Shown here: one piece after another, positions 17,890 to 27,277 of the stretch
Layout: each line of letters starts with the position of its first letter
Numbering within the stretch: position 1 is the first letter of the stretch
From: a bacterium
GTDB lineage: Bacteria > Latescibacterota > Latescibacteria > Latescibacterales > Latescibacteraceae
Direction: 5' to 3'
NCBI GenBank assembly: GCA_021372535.1
Contig: JAJFUH010000206.1
Span: forward strand, 17,629-81,628
Length of the DNA stretch: 64,000 nt
The notes under the pieces: model-generated
Databases searched by the model: none
What the model was told of the DNA's origin: nothing
Seen by the model: only the letters and a program-made list of their open reading frames with translations
Position numbers and translations under genes: made by a program

Positions 17890-18873
17890 ATGCGTGTTCA
17901 TACAGCAGTCCTGGCGGGTGTGCTTGCCGCTCTCTGCGCCGCGGGATGCGGCAAAAACGGCGGGCAGGATCAATCCGCGAAACCCGGCAGCCGTCTCACC
18001 ATAGCGGTGATTCCAAAAGGCTCGACCCACGAGTTCTGGAAAGCTATTCATGCCGGGGCGCTCGATGCCTCGAAAGAAGAGCAGGTGGACATCATCTGGA
18101 AGGGGCCGATAAAGGAGGACGACCGTGAGGAGCAGATTCAGACGGTCGAATCGTTCATTGCGGCAAAGGTCGATGCCATCGTTCTCGCCCCGCTCGATGA
18201 CCGCGCCCTCCTGCCGTGCGTCCGCGAGGCAAAGCTGACAGGCATCCCCACCGTGATCGTCGACTCCGATCTCGTGGGGAACGACCACATCGCTTTCATT
18301 GCAACCGACAACTACCGCGGCGGTGTTATCGGCGCCGAGCTCGCCGGAAAACTCGTCTCCGGCTCCGGCAGACTCATCATGGTCAGGTGCATGGAAGGCG
18401 CGGCATCCTCCACAGCGCGCGAGGAGGGCTTCATCACCACGATACGGTCGAAATTCCCCGGCATAACGGTGCTGTCCGATAACCAGTATGCGGGCGCAAC
18501 CACCGAAAGCGCCTACAGAACCTGCGAGAACCTGCTCAACCGCTTCGGCGATGTCGAGGTCATCTTCACCCCCAATGAGTCGAGCACCTTCGGCTGTCTC
18601 AGGGCGCTCCAGGATTACGGCCTCGCGGGAAAGGTGTTCTTCGTCGGCTTCGATTCATCCGAAAAGCTCATACAGGCGCTCCGGGACGGGGAAATCAACG
18701 GTCTCGTGGTGCAGAATCCCTATAAGATGGGGTATGACGGCGTCAAAACGGCGGCTGCGTATCTGAGGCACAAGCCCTTTCAGCAGCACATCGACACCGG
18801 TGTCTACCTCGTGACCAGAGAAAACATGGATGATCCGGACATGGTACGGCTTATCAGACCGGCGATCGAGTGA
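17890..18873 (+). CDS. Sugar-type ABC transporter substrate-binding lipoprotein
   Basis: 327 aa. The N-terminus is a lipoprotein signal (VLAGVLAALCAAGC, lipid-modified cysteine at about residue 20), so the protein is anchored at the membrane facing the periplasm. The mature part is a type I periplasmic binding fold of the RbsB/LacI kind: LTIAVIPKGSTHEFWKAIHAGA, VDAIVLAPLDDRAL, GIPTVIVDSDL, FIATDNYRGGVIGAELAGK, VEVIFTPNESSTFGCLRAL, VFFVGFDSS. Such proteins bind pentoses, hexoses or related ligands. No permease or ATPase gene is adjacent, so it is an orphan here; it may serve a transporter elsewhere or act as a sensor. It is followed by a dispersed repeat, then the GH18 gene. Confidence 0.88.
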   Translation: MRVHTAVLAGVLAALCAAGCGKNGGQDQSAKPGSRLTIAVIPKGSTHEFWKAIHAGALDASKEEQVDIIWKGPIKEDDREEQIQTVESFIAAKVDAIVLAPLDDRALLPCVREAKLTGIPTVIVDSDLVGNDHIAFIATDNYRGGVIGAELAGKLVSGSGRLIMVRCMEGAASSTAREEGFITTIRSKFPGITVLSDNQYAGATTESAYRTCENLLNRFGDVEVIFTPNESSTFGCLRALQDYGLAGKVFFVGFDSSEKLIQALRDGEINGLVVQNPYKMGYDGVKTAAAYLRHKPFQQHIDTGVYLVTRENMDDPDMVRLIRPAIE

Positions 18874-18965
18874 CGGGAAAAACAGGGACAAAGAGATCAA
18901 AGAATAAAATCTGGTTATTCATTTAGTGCATAAAACTTACGAATAAGATATTTTTACACGTTACC

Positions 18966-19103
18966 GTGTCATTCCCGTGAAAACGGGAATCCATCATCTC
19001 ATGCTCATGACAGCGCAATAGTAAGACTGGATTCCCAATTCACTTCGTTCTTGGGAATGACAATACTCGTATATTAGTGATTATAATCTGATTAAATAAC
19101 CAG
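18966..19103 (-). repeat. Dispersed repeat, copy 2 (gtcattccc / gaatgac type)
   Basis: Read on the minus strand, this gives ggttatttaatcag..ataatcact..cgagtattgtcattccca..gaagtgaattggaatccagt..ctgtcatgagcat..gatgatggattccc, the same order as copy 1 at 6434-6600. Near its plus-strand left end it has the perfect hairpin attcccgtgaaaacgggaat. It fills most of the gap between the binding protein and the GH18 gene. Confidence 0.7.
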
Positions 19104-19141
19104 ATATAACAATACATTTCGAACAATCGGGGAGTGAAACC

Positions 19142-20209
19142 ATGAAAATCGCGGTATGTACAGCCGTTCTTGCAACATTGATGATTGTCGCATGTTTCGA
19201 TGGAGTAAGCACCGTTTCGGCCCAGGAGCTCGTGCTCGGCTATTATCCGGCATGGGGCAAGGAACGCTATCCGGCCGAGGCAATCAATTTCAGCATTCTC
19301 ACAAACATCATCCATGCCTTTGCCTGGCCGGATTCGGCCGGAAACATCGTGCTCTGGGAAGGTTTTGCATACCCCGGGCTTGTCGAGGCAACCCACCGCG
19401 CCGGGAGAAAAATCACCGTGGCGCTCGGCGGCTGGGGAAACTGCACGGGATTCCCTCCTGTGACGGCCGACCCCGCTCTGAGGGCGCGTTTCATCGCGAA
19501 CATCATGGATTTCTGCCGGACGAACGGCTATGACGGCATCGATCTCGACTGGGAGTTTCCCGCCAATCCCGCAGAACGCGGTAACCTCACCATTCTGGTG
19601 AACGAGCTGCGCAAAGCGGCCGACAAATCCGGGAATCCGTTTCTCATCACCATGGCAGTCTCCGCGGGAACGTGGTCGGGCGACCACAACGATTATGCCG
19701 CGCTCAAAGACAAGGTCGACTGGTTCAATGTCATGACCTACGATTTCTACGGCTCGTGGACGGCGGTCGCGGGACACAACGCACCTCTCTACGGTTCCCA
19801 GGAATCGGTGAACACGTCCGTCGCGTTTCTCACGAAAAAAATGGGCGTTCCGCCGGAAAAGATTCTGCTCGGCCTCCCGTTCTACGGCCGTCAGTTCAAA
19901 ACCATGCAGCTTTATGGTCCAAAAACAGGCGGCGACGGAATATCGTACAGGGATATAGTGAAAAGGCTCGACGAGGGCTGGACACGGTCATGGGACGATG
20001 TCTCCATGGTCCCGTATCTCGTGAATCCCGAGAAAAACACGATGATTTTCTACGACGATCCGGAGTCCATAGCGATCAAGTGCGCCTATGCCCGCGAAAA
20101 GAAACTCCGGGGAGTGATGATCTGGTCTATCGGAAGCGACTACATGGATGGCAGCCAGCCCCTCCTCGAAGCAATCGGAAAGGCAAAGGGCGCAGCCGGC
20201 AATTACTGA
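19142..20209 (+). CDS. Secreted glycoside hydrolase family 18 (chitinase-like)
   Basis: 355 aa with a signal peptide ending near AQ (residue 28). The GH18 barrel is recognisable: VLGYYPAWGKERYPAEAINFS at strand 1, KITVALGGWGN at strand 3, and the catalytic signature DGIDLDWE with D131, D134, D136 and the acid E138 all present. It continues with FNVMTYDFYGSW, LGLPFYGR and the final GVMIWSIGSDY. It cleaves beta-1,4 N-acetylglucosamine linkages (chitin, peptidoglycan or glycoprotein glycans); which one cannot be told. No chitin-binding module or sorting tail is present, so it is probably periplasmic or freely secreted. A hairpin ctcccgtgaacgggggag at about 20243 may end the transcript. Confidence 0.93.
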   Translation: MKIAVCTAVLATLMIVACFDGVSTVSAQELVLGYYPAWGKERYPAEAINFSILTNIIHAFAWPDSAGNIVLWEGFAYPGLVEATHRAGRKITVALGGWGNCTGFPPVTADPALRARFIANIMDFCRTNGYDGIDLDWEFPANPAERGNLTILVNELRKAADKSGNPFLITMAVSAGTWSGDHNDYAALKDKVDWFNVMTYDFYGSWTAVAGHNAPLYGSQESVNTSVAFLTKKMGVPPEKILLGLPFYGRQFKTMQLYGPKTGGDGISYRDIVKRLDEGWTRSWDDVSMVPYLVNPEKNTMIFYDDPESIAIKCAYAREKKLRGVMIWSIGSDYMDGSQPLLEAIGKAKGAAGNY

Positions 20210-20270
20210 GCTGCACCGTTTCAGCAGGCGCGTGTTAAAAGAGTCTCCCGTGAACGGGGGAGTGCATTAT

Positions 20271-20864
20271 TTATCGCCCTTCAAAAATGAACGCCATGAC
20301 ACCCATGCGGATCATTTTTATTCCGAGGGCGATCAGGAGAAGCATGGTTATTTTCGATATAACTCTGATCCCGTTCTTTCCGAGGATTTTTTCGATACGG
20401 ACGCCGTAATAAAAGGCGAGGCCGGTGACGAAAATCATGGTGAGAAACGCCATGAGGGATGGCGCGGTGCCATGAATATCGACCAGCAGCATCATGGTGC
20501 TGATGACCGCCGGGCCGATGATGAGCGGTATCCCGAGGGGAACGATGCTGAAGGATTCCGTGGGCTTGCGGAGTTTTTTCTCCTCGCCGAGAAGATCGTC
20601 GATGCCCATGAGAACGAGGATAAGCCCGCCGCCGACCTGGAAATCCTCGATGGTTATTTCCATGGCGTTGAGGAGTACTTTCCCGAGAAAAAGAAAAAAG
20701 AGCCCCACGGAAAAAGCGGTCAGGAGTCCGAGACGGAGCACCGACTTTTTCCTGTCCTCCGGCAGCTCCTTCACGAGGAAAAGATAGATGGGAAGAATAC
20801 CGATCACATCCTCGGCAATGGCAATTTTTACAAGACAGACAAAATACGATTTCAAAAAAGGCAT
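20271..20864 (-). CDS. MarC family integral membrane protein
   Basis: 197 aa with six hydrophobic segments, matching the MarC/UPF0056 family in length and motifs: FVCLVKIAIAEDVIGILPIYLFL at the start, GGGLILVLMGIDDLL in the middle, SIVPLGIPLIIGPAVIST and a final ITMLLLIALGIKMIRMGV. These are inner-membrane proteins of unknown transport function; the early link to antibiotic resistance is not supported. It is convergent with the GH18 gene (62 bp apart). The region upstream (20865-21392) is AT-rich and carries its promoter. Confidence 0.88.
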   Translation of the reverse strand: MPFLKSYFVCLVKIAIAEDVIGILPIYLFLVKELPEDRKKSVLRLGLLTAFSVGLFFLFLGKVLLNAMEITIEDFQVGGGLILVLMGIDDLLGEEKKLRKPTESFSIVPLGIPLIIGPAVISTMMLLVDIHGTAPSLMAFLTMIFVTGLAFYYGVRIEKILGKNGIRVISKITMLLLIALGIKMIRMGVMAFIFEGR

Positions 20865-21392
20865 GGCAGTCTCACGGAAAAAGACCCGTTCAGTTCTCCA
20901 CGGTTTTCATGAACATACCGCACCATGCTGCATGACATATATATCATATTTCCGGGATAGGAGAACAAGGAAAATCGCCGGCGGTTCCCTTTTTAAAATA
21001 CCTCCGGGCACCCGAAGGTAAAAAATACACAGTTTATCACACTGCATAATTGAACTTGCAGTTTTCATATTCTCTATATACATTAGCGTTAATGAATGGA
21101 TTTTTTACCGGATAATACGCCTTTTATTCAGGTTAATAAACCTTTTTTTATAAAAATGTGACGTAAAATACATCTTTAGCACACTATGGATATATATTAT
21201 AATGGTTTCGGATGTAATTAACGTATGAATTTCCTGTCCTTCGCTCCGGCGCACGGCGCATAAAATTATCTTGACATAACCGATACAATATGTTGTTATT
21301 TACGGAAAATAGATTTATCGCCCATACTGTATTATCCATAACATTCTATCAATGTCGGCTTGAATAATTCGGCTGACGGGAGGAGGCATGGT
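20865..21392. other. AT-rich intergenic region between MarC and the FN3-FecR-barrel operon
   Basis: No gene is seen. A small GC-rich inverted repeat (tacctccgggcacccgaaggta) lies at about 21000-21020. The rest is AT-rich and must drive two divergent units. The plus-strand promoter is listed separately. Confidence 0.45.
21271..21299 (+). promoter_or_regulatory. Possible promoter of the FN3-FecR-barrel operon
   Basis: A perfect TTGACA at 21271-21276 and TGTTAT at 21294-21299 are separated by 17 bp, about 95 bases before the first start codon. Confidence 0.5.
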
Positions 21393-23405
21393 ATGAAAAT
21401 CGGTAAAGTGCTCTTCGCCCTGCTGCTTGCGATATCCCTTATTGCGGGGATACCGATCACAAGCCGGGCGGAGGTTATGATGACAGCATATGTTACCGGC
21501 CTTGGGTTCGATATCTTACCCACGGCGCTTTTTACCGTAGATGACTGGCTGTCAAACCCCAACCTCTGGTCGATAACGATCATCAATACACCGGAAGGCA
21601 ACAAGACAGTCAACCGTCTGGTAATTGATTTTACGTTGTCGAATGCAATCTGGGGAGATATCGCCACCGGTGAACTTCGTGTAATCGGAGAGGGCGACCA
21701 GTATTTTAAACAATCCCTCGCTCCGGGGCAGACATACACGATTGTGAACACGATGCTCACCGAAGAAACCAATCAGGTGATAACGAGCGGGTGGTCACAG
21801 AAATTTGTTGACGAGGCAATGCGTATCGGATATATGCCCGAAGGAACCTATACATTTTCCTTTGCGGTCAGTGCATCCAAGAGCTGGTACGATAACTCCG
21901 GCGATCCGATTGTCGCGGAACCGATTCTGGAGAGCATAGAGATTCGTAATCCGCTGCCTCCCGAACTGGTTTCACCCGAACAGAATTCCCAGGATGCTCC
22001 TTCCATTCCCCGGTTTACCTGGCAGGCACCGCAGGTCACCGACCTGTCCAGACTCAGATCGGTCAAAAGAAACATCGACATTTATTATACCATAAAACTC
22101 TGGGAAATGTTTGAGACCAACGGATCGGAACTCACCCAGGAAAATGCGATAACCAGAAAACCGATCTGGACGGTCGAAAAATGGAAATCCACATCAATCG
22201 ATTTCGATCCCGGTCAGTCACGCCGCGAACTCATCGCAGGAAGACCGTACTGCTGGCAGGTACAGGCGTTTGACGGCACCGGACGTTTTATCAGCGCCTC
22301 CAATGAAGGCAAGAGCGATGTGTGGCCCTTTACCATTAAATTCACACCTCCTACCATCAACGAGCCGCTCCTTTTTTACCCGCTCCGTGTCAGCTGGACA
22401 CCTGCACAGGCGGGAGGAGCTTCGGTTCTCTATAATCTCAGGATTGCCGACAATGCCGATTTTTCCAATGCTTACGTTGCCCTGGGCCTGACGACCACAT
22501 CATTCACCTATCCGTCCGATGGGCCGGCGCTCCGCTATGGCGTCATCTACTACCTGAGAGTGCGCACGACAGACGAAGCGGGGCTTCCGCTCGGTGAACC
22601 GGCGCTTACAACCTTCACGCTTCCTTCCACGGAAATAACCCTGTCTTCTCCTGCCGACGGATCGACGCCTCCGACCATGACACCGGCATTCCAGTGGCAG
22701 GGCTCCAACGACTACTACATAGTCACTGTGGCAAACGAGGAAGCGAACTGGTCGGATCGTTCAGGCGCAGTTCAGGGAACATCATGGACCTATGACGGCG
22801 AGGAACTCAGACGGGGAACAACCTACACATGGTATGTGACCCCCGCCAACGAGCATGGCGATCCTGTCGGCGCTAACTCCGACAGCTGGTCATTCTCCAC
22901 ATCGCCGGAAGATCAGATCAGCCTGATAAGCCCCATCAATGCCCGGGTTTCGACCATCTTCCCGGTATTCACATGGAACAGTTACACACCCGCAACCGGA
23001 AATAATGTCCAGTACAGGATTATCATAACCGACGACAGCGGAAACACCATTCATTCCGAAGATGTTTCTGCCACAACCTATACCTATTCGACAAGCGCTC
23101 CCGGGTTGTTGTACGCCGCCCGTTACAACTGGTCCGTTGCAGCCCTTGTCGGCGGCGACGAGATCGGTCAGAGAAGTCAGTCGGTGTGGTTCGTTACCCC
23201 CTTTGTCGAAGGCGGAGGTGGACAGGAAGTAACCATTACATCGGTCAGCGATGCTGTCAAGCTCGTATTGAGAGACTATCCCGGATTCGAGCCGTTTGCG
23301 AACAAGATATTGACCCAGATACTCGCCGAAACCGGACCGCTGACTCCGGCGGAGCTTATGGATATTATCGATAAATATAAAATCGTAAACGTGACCGCAA
23401 AGTGA
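21393..23405 (+). CDS. Secreted protein with several fibronectin-III/Ig-like domains
   Basis: 670 aa from ATG 21393, chosen because GGGAGGAGG lies six bases before it; an upstream in-frame ATG at 21360 has no such site. A signal peptide (VLFALLLAISLIAGIPITSRA) is followed by a globular N-terminal domain (about 25-190) and then at least four beta-sandwich repeats. Each repeat opens with a line like LVSPEQNSQDAPSIPRFTWQ, LSSPADGSTPPTMTPAFQWQ or ISLISPINARVSTIFPVFTWN and ends with a YYLRVRTTDEAGLP-type strand. These are typical of FN3-like modules that bind partners or build surface structures. The last 60 residues form a helical tail. It lacks a FlgD-like sorting tail. It is the first gene of a tight operon (8-bp gap to the FecR gene). 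Confidence 0.8.
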   Translation: MKIGKVLFALLLAISLIAGIPITSRAEVMMTAYVTGLGFDILPTALFTVDDWLSNPNLWSITIINTPEGNKTVNRLVIDFTLSNAIWGDIATGELRVIGEGDQYFKQSLAPGQTYTIVNTMLTEETNQVITSGWSQKFVDEAMRIGYMPEGTYTFSFAVSASKSWYDNSGDPIVAEPILESIEIRNPLPPELVSPEQNSQDAPSIPRFTWQAPQVTDLSRLRSVKRNIDIYYTIKLWEMFETNGSELTQENAITRKPIWTVEKWKSTSIDFDPGQSRRELIAGRPYCWQVQAFDGTGRFISASNEGKSDVWPFTIKFTPPTINEPLLFYPLRVSWTPAQAGGASVLYNLRIADNADFSNAYVALGLTTTSFTYPSDGPALRYGVIYYLRVRTTDEAGLPLGEPALTTFTLPSTEITLSSPADGSTPPTMTPAFQWQGSNDYYIVTVANEEANWSDRSGAVQGTSWTYDGEELRRGTTYTWYVTPANEHGDPVGANSDSWSFSTSPEDQISLISPINARVSTIFPVFTWNSYTPATGNNVQYRIIITDDSGNTIHSEDVSATTYTYSTSAPGLLYAARYNWSVAALVGGDEIGQRSQSVWFVTPFVEGGGGQEVTITSVSDAVKLVLRDYPGFEPFANKILTQILAETGPLTPAELMDIIDKYKIVNVTAK

Positions 23406-23412
23406 GGCCGCG

Positions 23413-24501
23413 ATGAAAAGATCGAAAGATAGAAAGACAGGCATGGCTAGAAACAGAATACTACAGTATTCGGGCATTGCGCTCGCGATAGTGATGATGC
23501 TTCCTATCATGTTGAGTGTGGTGTCCGCCCAGGAAGGAACGGTAATCGCAGTGGTTGAAAGAATCAACGGCGCCCTGCAGTACCGTGAAAACACCAGCAC
23601 CGAGTGGAAGGCAGCTAAAGTCAAACAGCCTCTTTACAATGGTTTCCAGCTCCGGACCGAAACAGGAAACAAAGCCTTGATTCTCTATGTCAGCTCCGGA
23701 AGCCGTGTGCTCGTCAATGAAAACACCGAGCTCGAGGTTCAGGCGCAAAGCGCCACTCCGGGAGGAAAACCGACCGGTGAACGTACCCGGCTGATGATAG
23801 GAGAAGTTTATTCGAAAGTAACTCAGGGTTCGAAGTACGATGTCGAAACCCCGACATCGGTGGCATCGGTTCGAGGCACCGAGTTCAACGCTTCCTTTGA
23901 CAACGGCGAAGCATCGTATCTGGTGGTCGAGAGTGTTGTCGAGGTCATGAACCAGCTCGGGTCCGTACTCCTCTCCCAACTCCAGGGCATAACAGTCGGC
24001 ACGGGCGAGGCGCCGGATTCAACGAAGGTTCAGAAACTCTCGCAGGATCAGGTCAATCAGATGACCGGCTGGACCAACCAGGTTGAACCGTCCTGGAAGC
24101 TTAACATGAACATCGAGCAGGGCGACACCCACGAAATGGGTACCTCGTTCGCCATGACAATCTTTGCCTCCGACCCCAAGACAGGAAGCATGGATTCGAA
24201 TGCGGCGTTCGCGCTTTCATCGCTGTCCTCATCGAACGATATCCTCGAGTTCTCGACGGATAACGGCAAGACATGGACGAACGCGCCGCAGGTCAATCTC
24301 GTGAGCGGCCAGGCTCGGGTACTCATCCGGCCGACGGCTGAAGGGTCTGCCGATGTCATCGCACAGGCTACAAATTGTGAGCCCGCCGGGGTTACCATTA
24401 CGGTATCCAAAGCCAAGAAGAAAATAAAAATCGATCTGATTTTCACGGATCCTGATGGGACTAATGAAAAGACATTAACCCTGGAGCTTGAAGAAAAATG
24501 A
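23413..24501 (+). CDS. FecR-domain exported protein
   Basis: 362 aa. A signal sequence (IALAIVMMLPIMLSVVSAQ) precedes a FecR domain at about 45-180: VERINGALQYRENTSTEWKAAKV, LYNGFQLRTETGNKALILY, RLMIGEVYSKVTQ and the hallmark YDVETPTSVASVRGTEFNAS. Residues 190-362 hold a second beta-rich domain. Classical FecR carries signals from a TonB receptor to a membrane sigma factor. Here there is no sigma-factor gene and no N-terminal cytoplasmic domain, so the FecR fold is probably used as an extracytoplasmic scaffold. It lies between an FN3-type secreted protein and a beta-barrel protein, overlapping the latter by 4 bp (ATGA), so the three products very likely work together at the cell surface. Confidence 0.85.
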   Translation: MKRSKDRKTGMARNRILQYSGIALAIVMMLPIMLSVVSAQEGTVIAVVERINGALQYRENTSTEWKAAKVKQPLYNGFQLRTETGNKALILYVSSGSRVLVNENTELEVQAQSATPGGKPTGERTRLMIGEVYSKVTQGSKYDVETPTSVASVRGTEFNASFDNGEASYLVVESVVEVMNQLGSVLLSQLQGITVGTGEAPDSTKVQKLSQDQVNQMTGWTNQVEPSWKLNMNIEQGDTHEMGTSFAMTIFASDPKTGSMDSNAAFALSSLSSSNDILEFSTDNGKTWTNAPQVNLVSGQARVLIRPTAEGSADVIAQATNCEPAGVTITVSKAKKKIKIDLIFTDPDGTNEKTLTLELEEK

Positions 24502-27224
24502 CCATATATACCATAAGAGAGGTGAATGAAGCCATGATACGCAGACAGCATACCAAAGTGCCCATGAGTATCATCCTGGCCTTGCTCTTGATGGCCATGT
24601 GGGCTCCTTGTGTTTTTGCCGATTCGATGCCGCCGTACATAAGCACGAATATGTACAACGACCGGTACGAACCGGGTGTTATCAAGGCACAGGTGCTGGA
24701 TGATACACGGGTTTCCAAGGTTACCCTTTTCTATCGGAAACCGGGCGATATCGATTACAACAGCATCGACATGAAATCCAACAGTGATATTTATTACCGT
24801 GAACTCAAACGCGAGCTCGGTGTGCGGGGGACAGTGGAATACTATCTCCTCGCACAGGACACCTCGGGAAACGAGAAAACCGAACCGGCGCTGGACGCTC
24901 AGGAGAATCCGCTCGTTACATCGATGGACGATGTCGTGAACCAGTCCGCCGATGAGGTCGTTCTCTCGAGTCCTGAGCCGGGGACGCTCCTCGTTACCGG
25001 AAACCAGATGATCATCGTGTCGTTCTACAAGACCGACCGTGAAGTGGACATGGGCACCGTCCGCATCAGGATCGACGACCGTGACCGTACCCGTGAGGCG
25101 GACATTGTCGGCAACCTCGTCATGTGGGAGCCGCGCCGTCCGCTCGCTGACGGTATCCATGTGGTTGAAATCTATGCAAAATCGACCGCAGGACAGATCG
25201 TCGGGCCGAATATCTGGTCATTCCGCGTAAAGACCAAGCTCGAGCTCCCCATGGGCATGACAGGGAACTTCTATGCCGGGTTCCAGCATGACGAACGGTC
25301 GGACAATTCGACAAATGTTCCCCTCTGGAACAACAAGATCGATGTCAGCCTCGCGGGTGAAAAGGACTGGCTGAGCTGGGAAGCGGGAGTCATGCTTTCG
25401 AGCGAAGAATCAGCATTCCTCACCTCGGAAGACCTTCCGGCCCGTCAGCCCATCAACCGTTATTATCTCGATGCCCGCACACGGCACTGGAAACTTCACC
25501 TGGGCGATTCGAACCCGAATTTCAGCGAGCTTTCGCTCAAGGGAGTTCTCGTTCGCGGTCTCGATGCCCAGTTCAAGTCGAACCGCTTCAACGCCGAACT
25601 CGTCTACGGCTATAACAAACGTGACATCGGCGAAAATGTCGCTCTCGTCCAAAACGTCTCAAATGTTATGATAAACGGTTACACGGACGAGAGTACAGGC
25701 GAGTTTGTCGATATCTCGACCCGTCCCACTCAGGAAATCATTCAGGATTCCAACGGGGAATATCATGTCTATGAATTCAATCCGGGCACATTCAAACGGG
25801 ATGTGATGGCATTGAAGCTCAATACGCTCCCCGTGAGAAGCCGCTGGCTCAGGTGGGATATCGGGCTGAACCTGTTCAGCGCCCAGGACGATTCGACGTC
25901 CCTGAGCACCGTGTACGATCCCGAGACCAAAGGCCGTCTCTACGATTACGGAAACAACGTTCTGTTCCCGACCGGATATGCGCCCAAAAAGAACTGGGTG
26001 GGAACGATAGAGACATCCTTCCGGTTCAACAACAACCGTTCGATCCTGTCGGCGGAGTTCGGCGGAACGATTGTGACCGATAATCTCTACGGTGTTGTCA
26101 CCGATGACATCAGGGACGAGATACCGGATACGATCGACGACAGTGTATTCCGTATCAACGGATCGACCCAGACATCGTTCGACAAGATGAAGCTCAAGGA
26201 CAGCATCGGCGCGGGTCTTGGCGACGCAATCTTCTCGGTATACAAGTTCAGGTTCATAACGCCGCTGCCGATCAAAGCGACGAGAACCAGCCTGCGGGCC
26301 GAACTGTACCGTATTCCGACCCATTATGTCTCGCTCGGCAATCCCCACGAGAAGACCGATGTAGGCGGGTACAAGCTGAACCTCAAAACCCAGTTCCTGC
26401 AGGATCAGGTTGGAGTCAGCCTCGACTACAACGCTTACTCGGACAATCTCAACAACGAGACCAAGCAGTACTCGAACACCGAGCAGTCCGCGCAGAAGGA
26501 TCTGACAAAGGATACCAATGTCGCAAGCGTTACGGTGAACCTCATGCCCAAGATTCTTCCCGATTATGCTCCCGCTTTTTCGGTCGGTTACCGGACATAC
26601 ACGTCCGAGAACAACCTCGACTACAAGTTCAACGAAAAGATGAACAAGGTGAAGATGGCGACGAATACCGCGATGTTCTCGGTCGCCGGTACTCTCCCCG
26701 TGGGACTTCAGCAGCACCGCGGTACCCTGAGCTTCACCAACATGGACATCTCCGACGACCGTCCCGTCGCGGACTACGAGCGGAGCGATTCGAAGAACCT
26801 CACTGTCCTGTTCAACGTGAACTCGACCATCAATCCGCTTCCGCTCGCGATCAACTTCGCGATCGGCCGCACCGGCAACACGACCTATTTCCCGGTTCAG
26901 AAAGTCGACCAGTCGTACTACCGCAAGCAGGTTGACACGGGAATCAACATGGTCAACCTTTCCGGGTCGTACAAGTGGTTCCGCGACAAGCGGCTCAAAA
27001 CCACGATCGGATTCGGGTACATCGGTTCCTCAAACGGCGAAGGCGGAACGACATACGAGGTCGATAATACCAAGACCTCGGCAAGGATCGAAGCCGATTA
27101 CAAGTTCAGCAGGATGGCATCGTTCGGCGGGATGATCAAGTTCGTCAGCTTCACCGACAATGTCAACAGCGGCGCAGACTATACCGAGCCCATCATCGGT
27201 ATCGATCTGAGATCGAATTTCTAA
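24498..27224 (+). CDS. Large outer-membrane beta-barrel protein with N-terminal Ig-like domains
   Basis: 908 aa from the ATG that overlaps the FecR stop (ATGA). An internal ATG at 24534, with AGAGGTG upstream, would give a more usual signal peptide and may be the true start. After the signal (IILALLLMAMWAPCVFA), residues about 45-135 and 150-250 look like two beta-sandwich domains (VSKVTLFYRKPGDIDYNS; SPEPGTLLVTGNQMIIVSF). From about 255 to the end there are alternating short strands rich in Tyr, Asn and Asp turns, with HLGDSNPNFSELSLKGVLVRG at the barrel entrance and a terminal LRSNF, the aromatic end expected of a BAM substrate. No TonB box or plug domain is seen. It is probably a surface channel or anchor for the secreted proteins of the operon. 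A strong terminator follows 25 bp later. Confidence 0.78.
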   Translation: MTIYTIREVNEAMIRRQHTKVPMSIILALLLMAMWAPCVFADSMPPYISTNMYNDRYEPGVIKAQVLDDTRVSKVTLFYRKPGDIDYNSIDMKSNSDIYYRELKRELGVRGTVEYYLLAQDTSGNEKTEPALDAQENPLVTSMDDVVNQSADEVVLSSPEPGTLLVTGNQMIIVSFYKTDREVDMGTVRIRIDDRDRTREADIVGNLVMWEPRRPLADGIHVVEIYAKSTAGQIVGPNIWSFRVKTKLELPMGMTGNFYAGFQHDERSDNSTNVPLWNNKIDVSLAGEKDWLSWEAGVMLSSEESAFLTSEDLPARQPINRYYLDARTRHWKLHLGDSNPNFSELSLKGVLVRGLDAQFKSNRFNAELVYGYNKRDIGENVALVQNVSNVMINGYTDESTGEFVDISTRPTQEIIQDSNGEYHVYEFNPGTFKRDVMALKLNTLPVRSRWLRWDIGLNLFSAQDDSTSLSTVYDPETKGRLYDYGNNVLFPTGYAPKKNWVGTIETSFRFNNNRSILSAEFGGTIVTDNLYGVVTDDIRDEIPDTIDDSVFRINGSTQTSFDKMKLKDSIGAGLGDAIFSVYKFRFITPLPIKATRTSLRAELYRIPTHYVSLGNPHEKTDVGGYKLNLKTQFLQDQVGVSLDYNAYSDNLNNETKQYSNTEQSAQKDLTKDTNVASVTVNLMPKILPDYAPAFSVGYRTYTSENNLDYKFNEKMNKVKMATNTAMFSVAGTLPVGLQQHRGTLSFTNMDISDDRPVADYERSDSKNLTVLFNVNSTINPLPLAINFAIGRTGNTTYFPVQKVDQSYYRKQVDTGINMVNLSGSYKWFRDKRLKTTIGFGYIGSSNGEGGTTYEVDNTKTSARIEADYKFSRMASFGGMIKFVSFTDNVNSGADYTEPIIGIDLRSNF

Positions 27225-27248
27225 GCTGCTGCTGAAACAGAAACACGG

Positions 27249-27277
27249 AAGCCGCGTCGAAAGGCGCGGCTTTTTTT
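27249..27277 (+). terminator. Rho-independent terminator of the FN3-FecR-barrel operon
   Basis: Perfect 8-bp stem aagccgcg / cgcggctt with a 7-base loop followed by a run of T. It lies 25 bp after the barrel stop codon. Confidence 0.92.

Noticed and set aside
25659..26717. 352-codon minus-strand frame inside the beta-barrel gene
   Set aside because: Low-complexity antisense translation of a long barrel gene with clear coding evidence on the plus strand.
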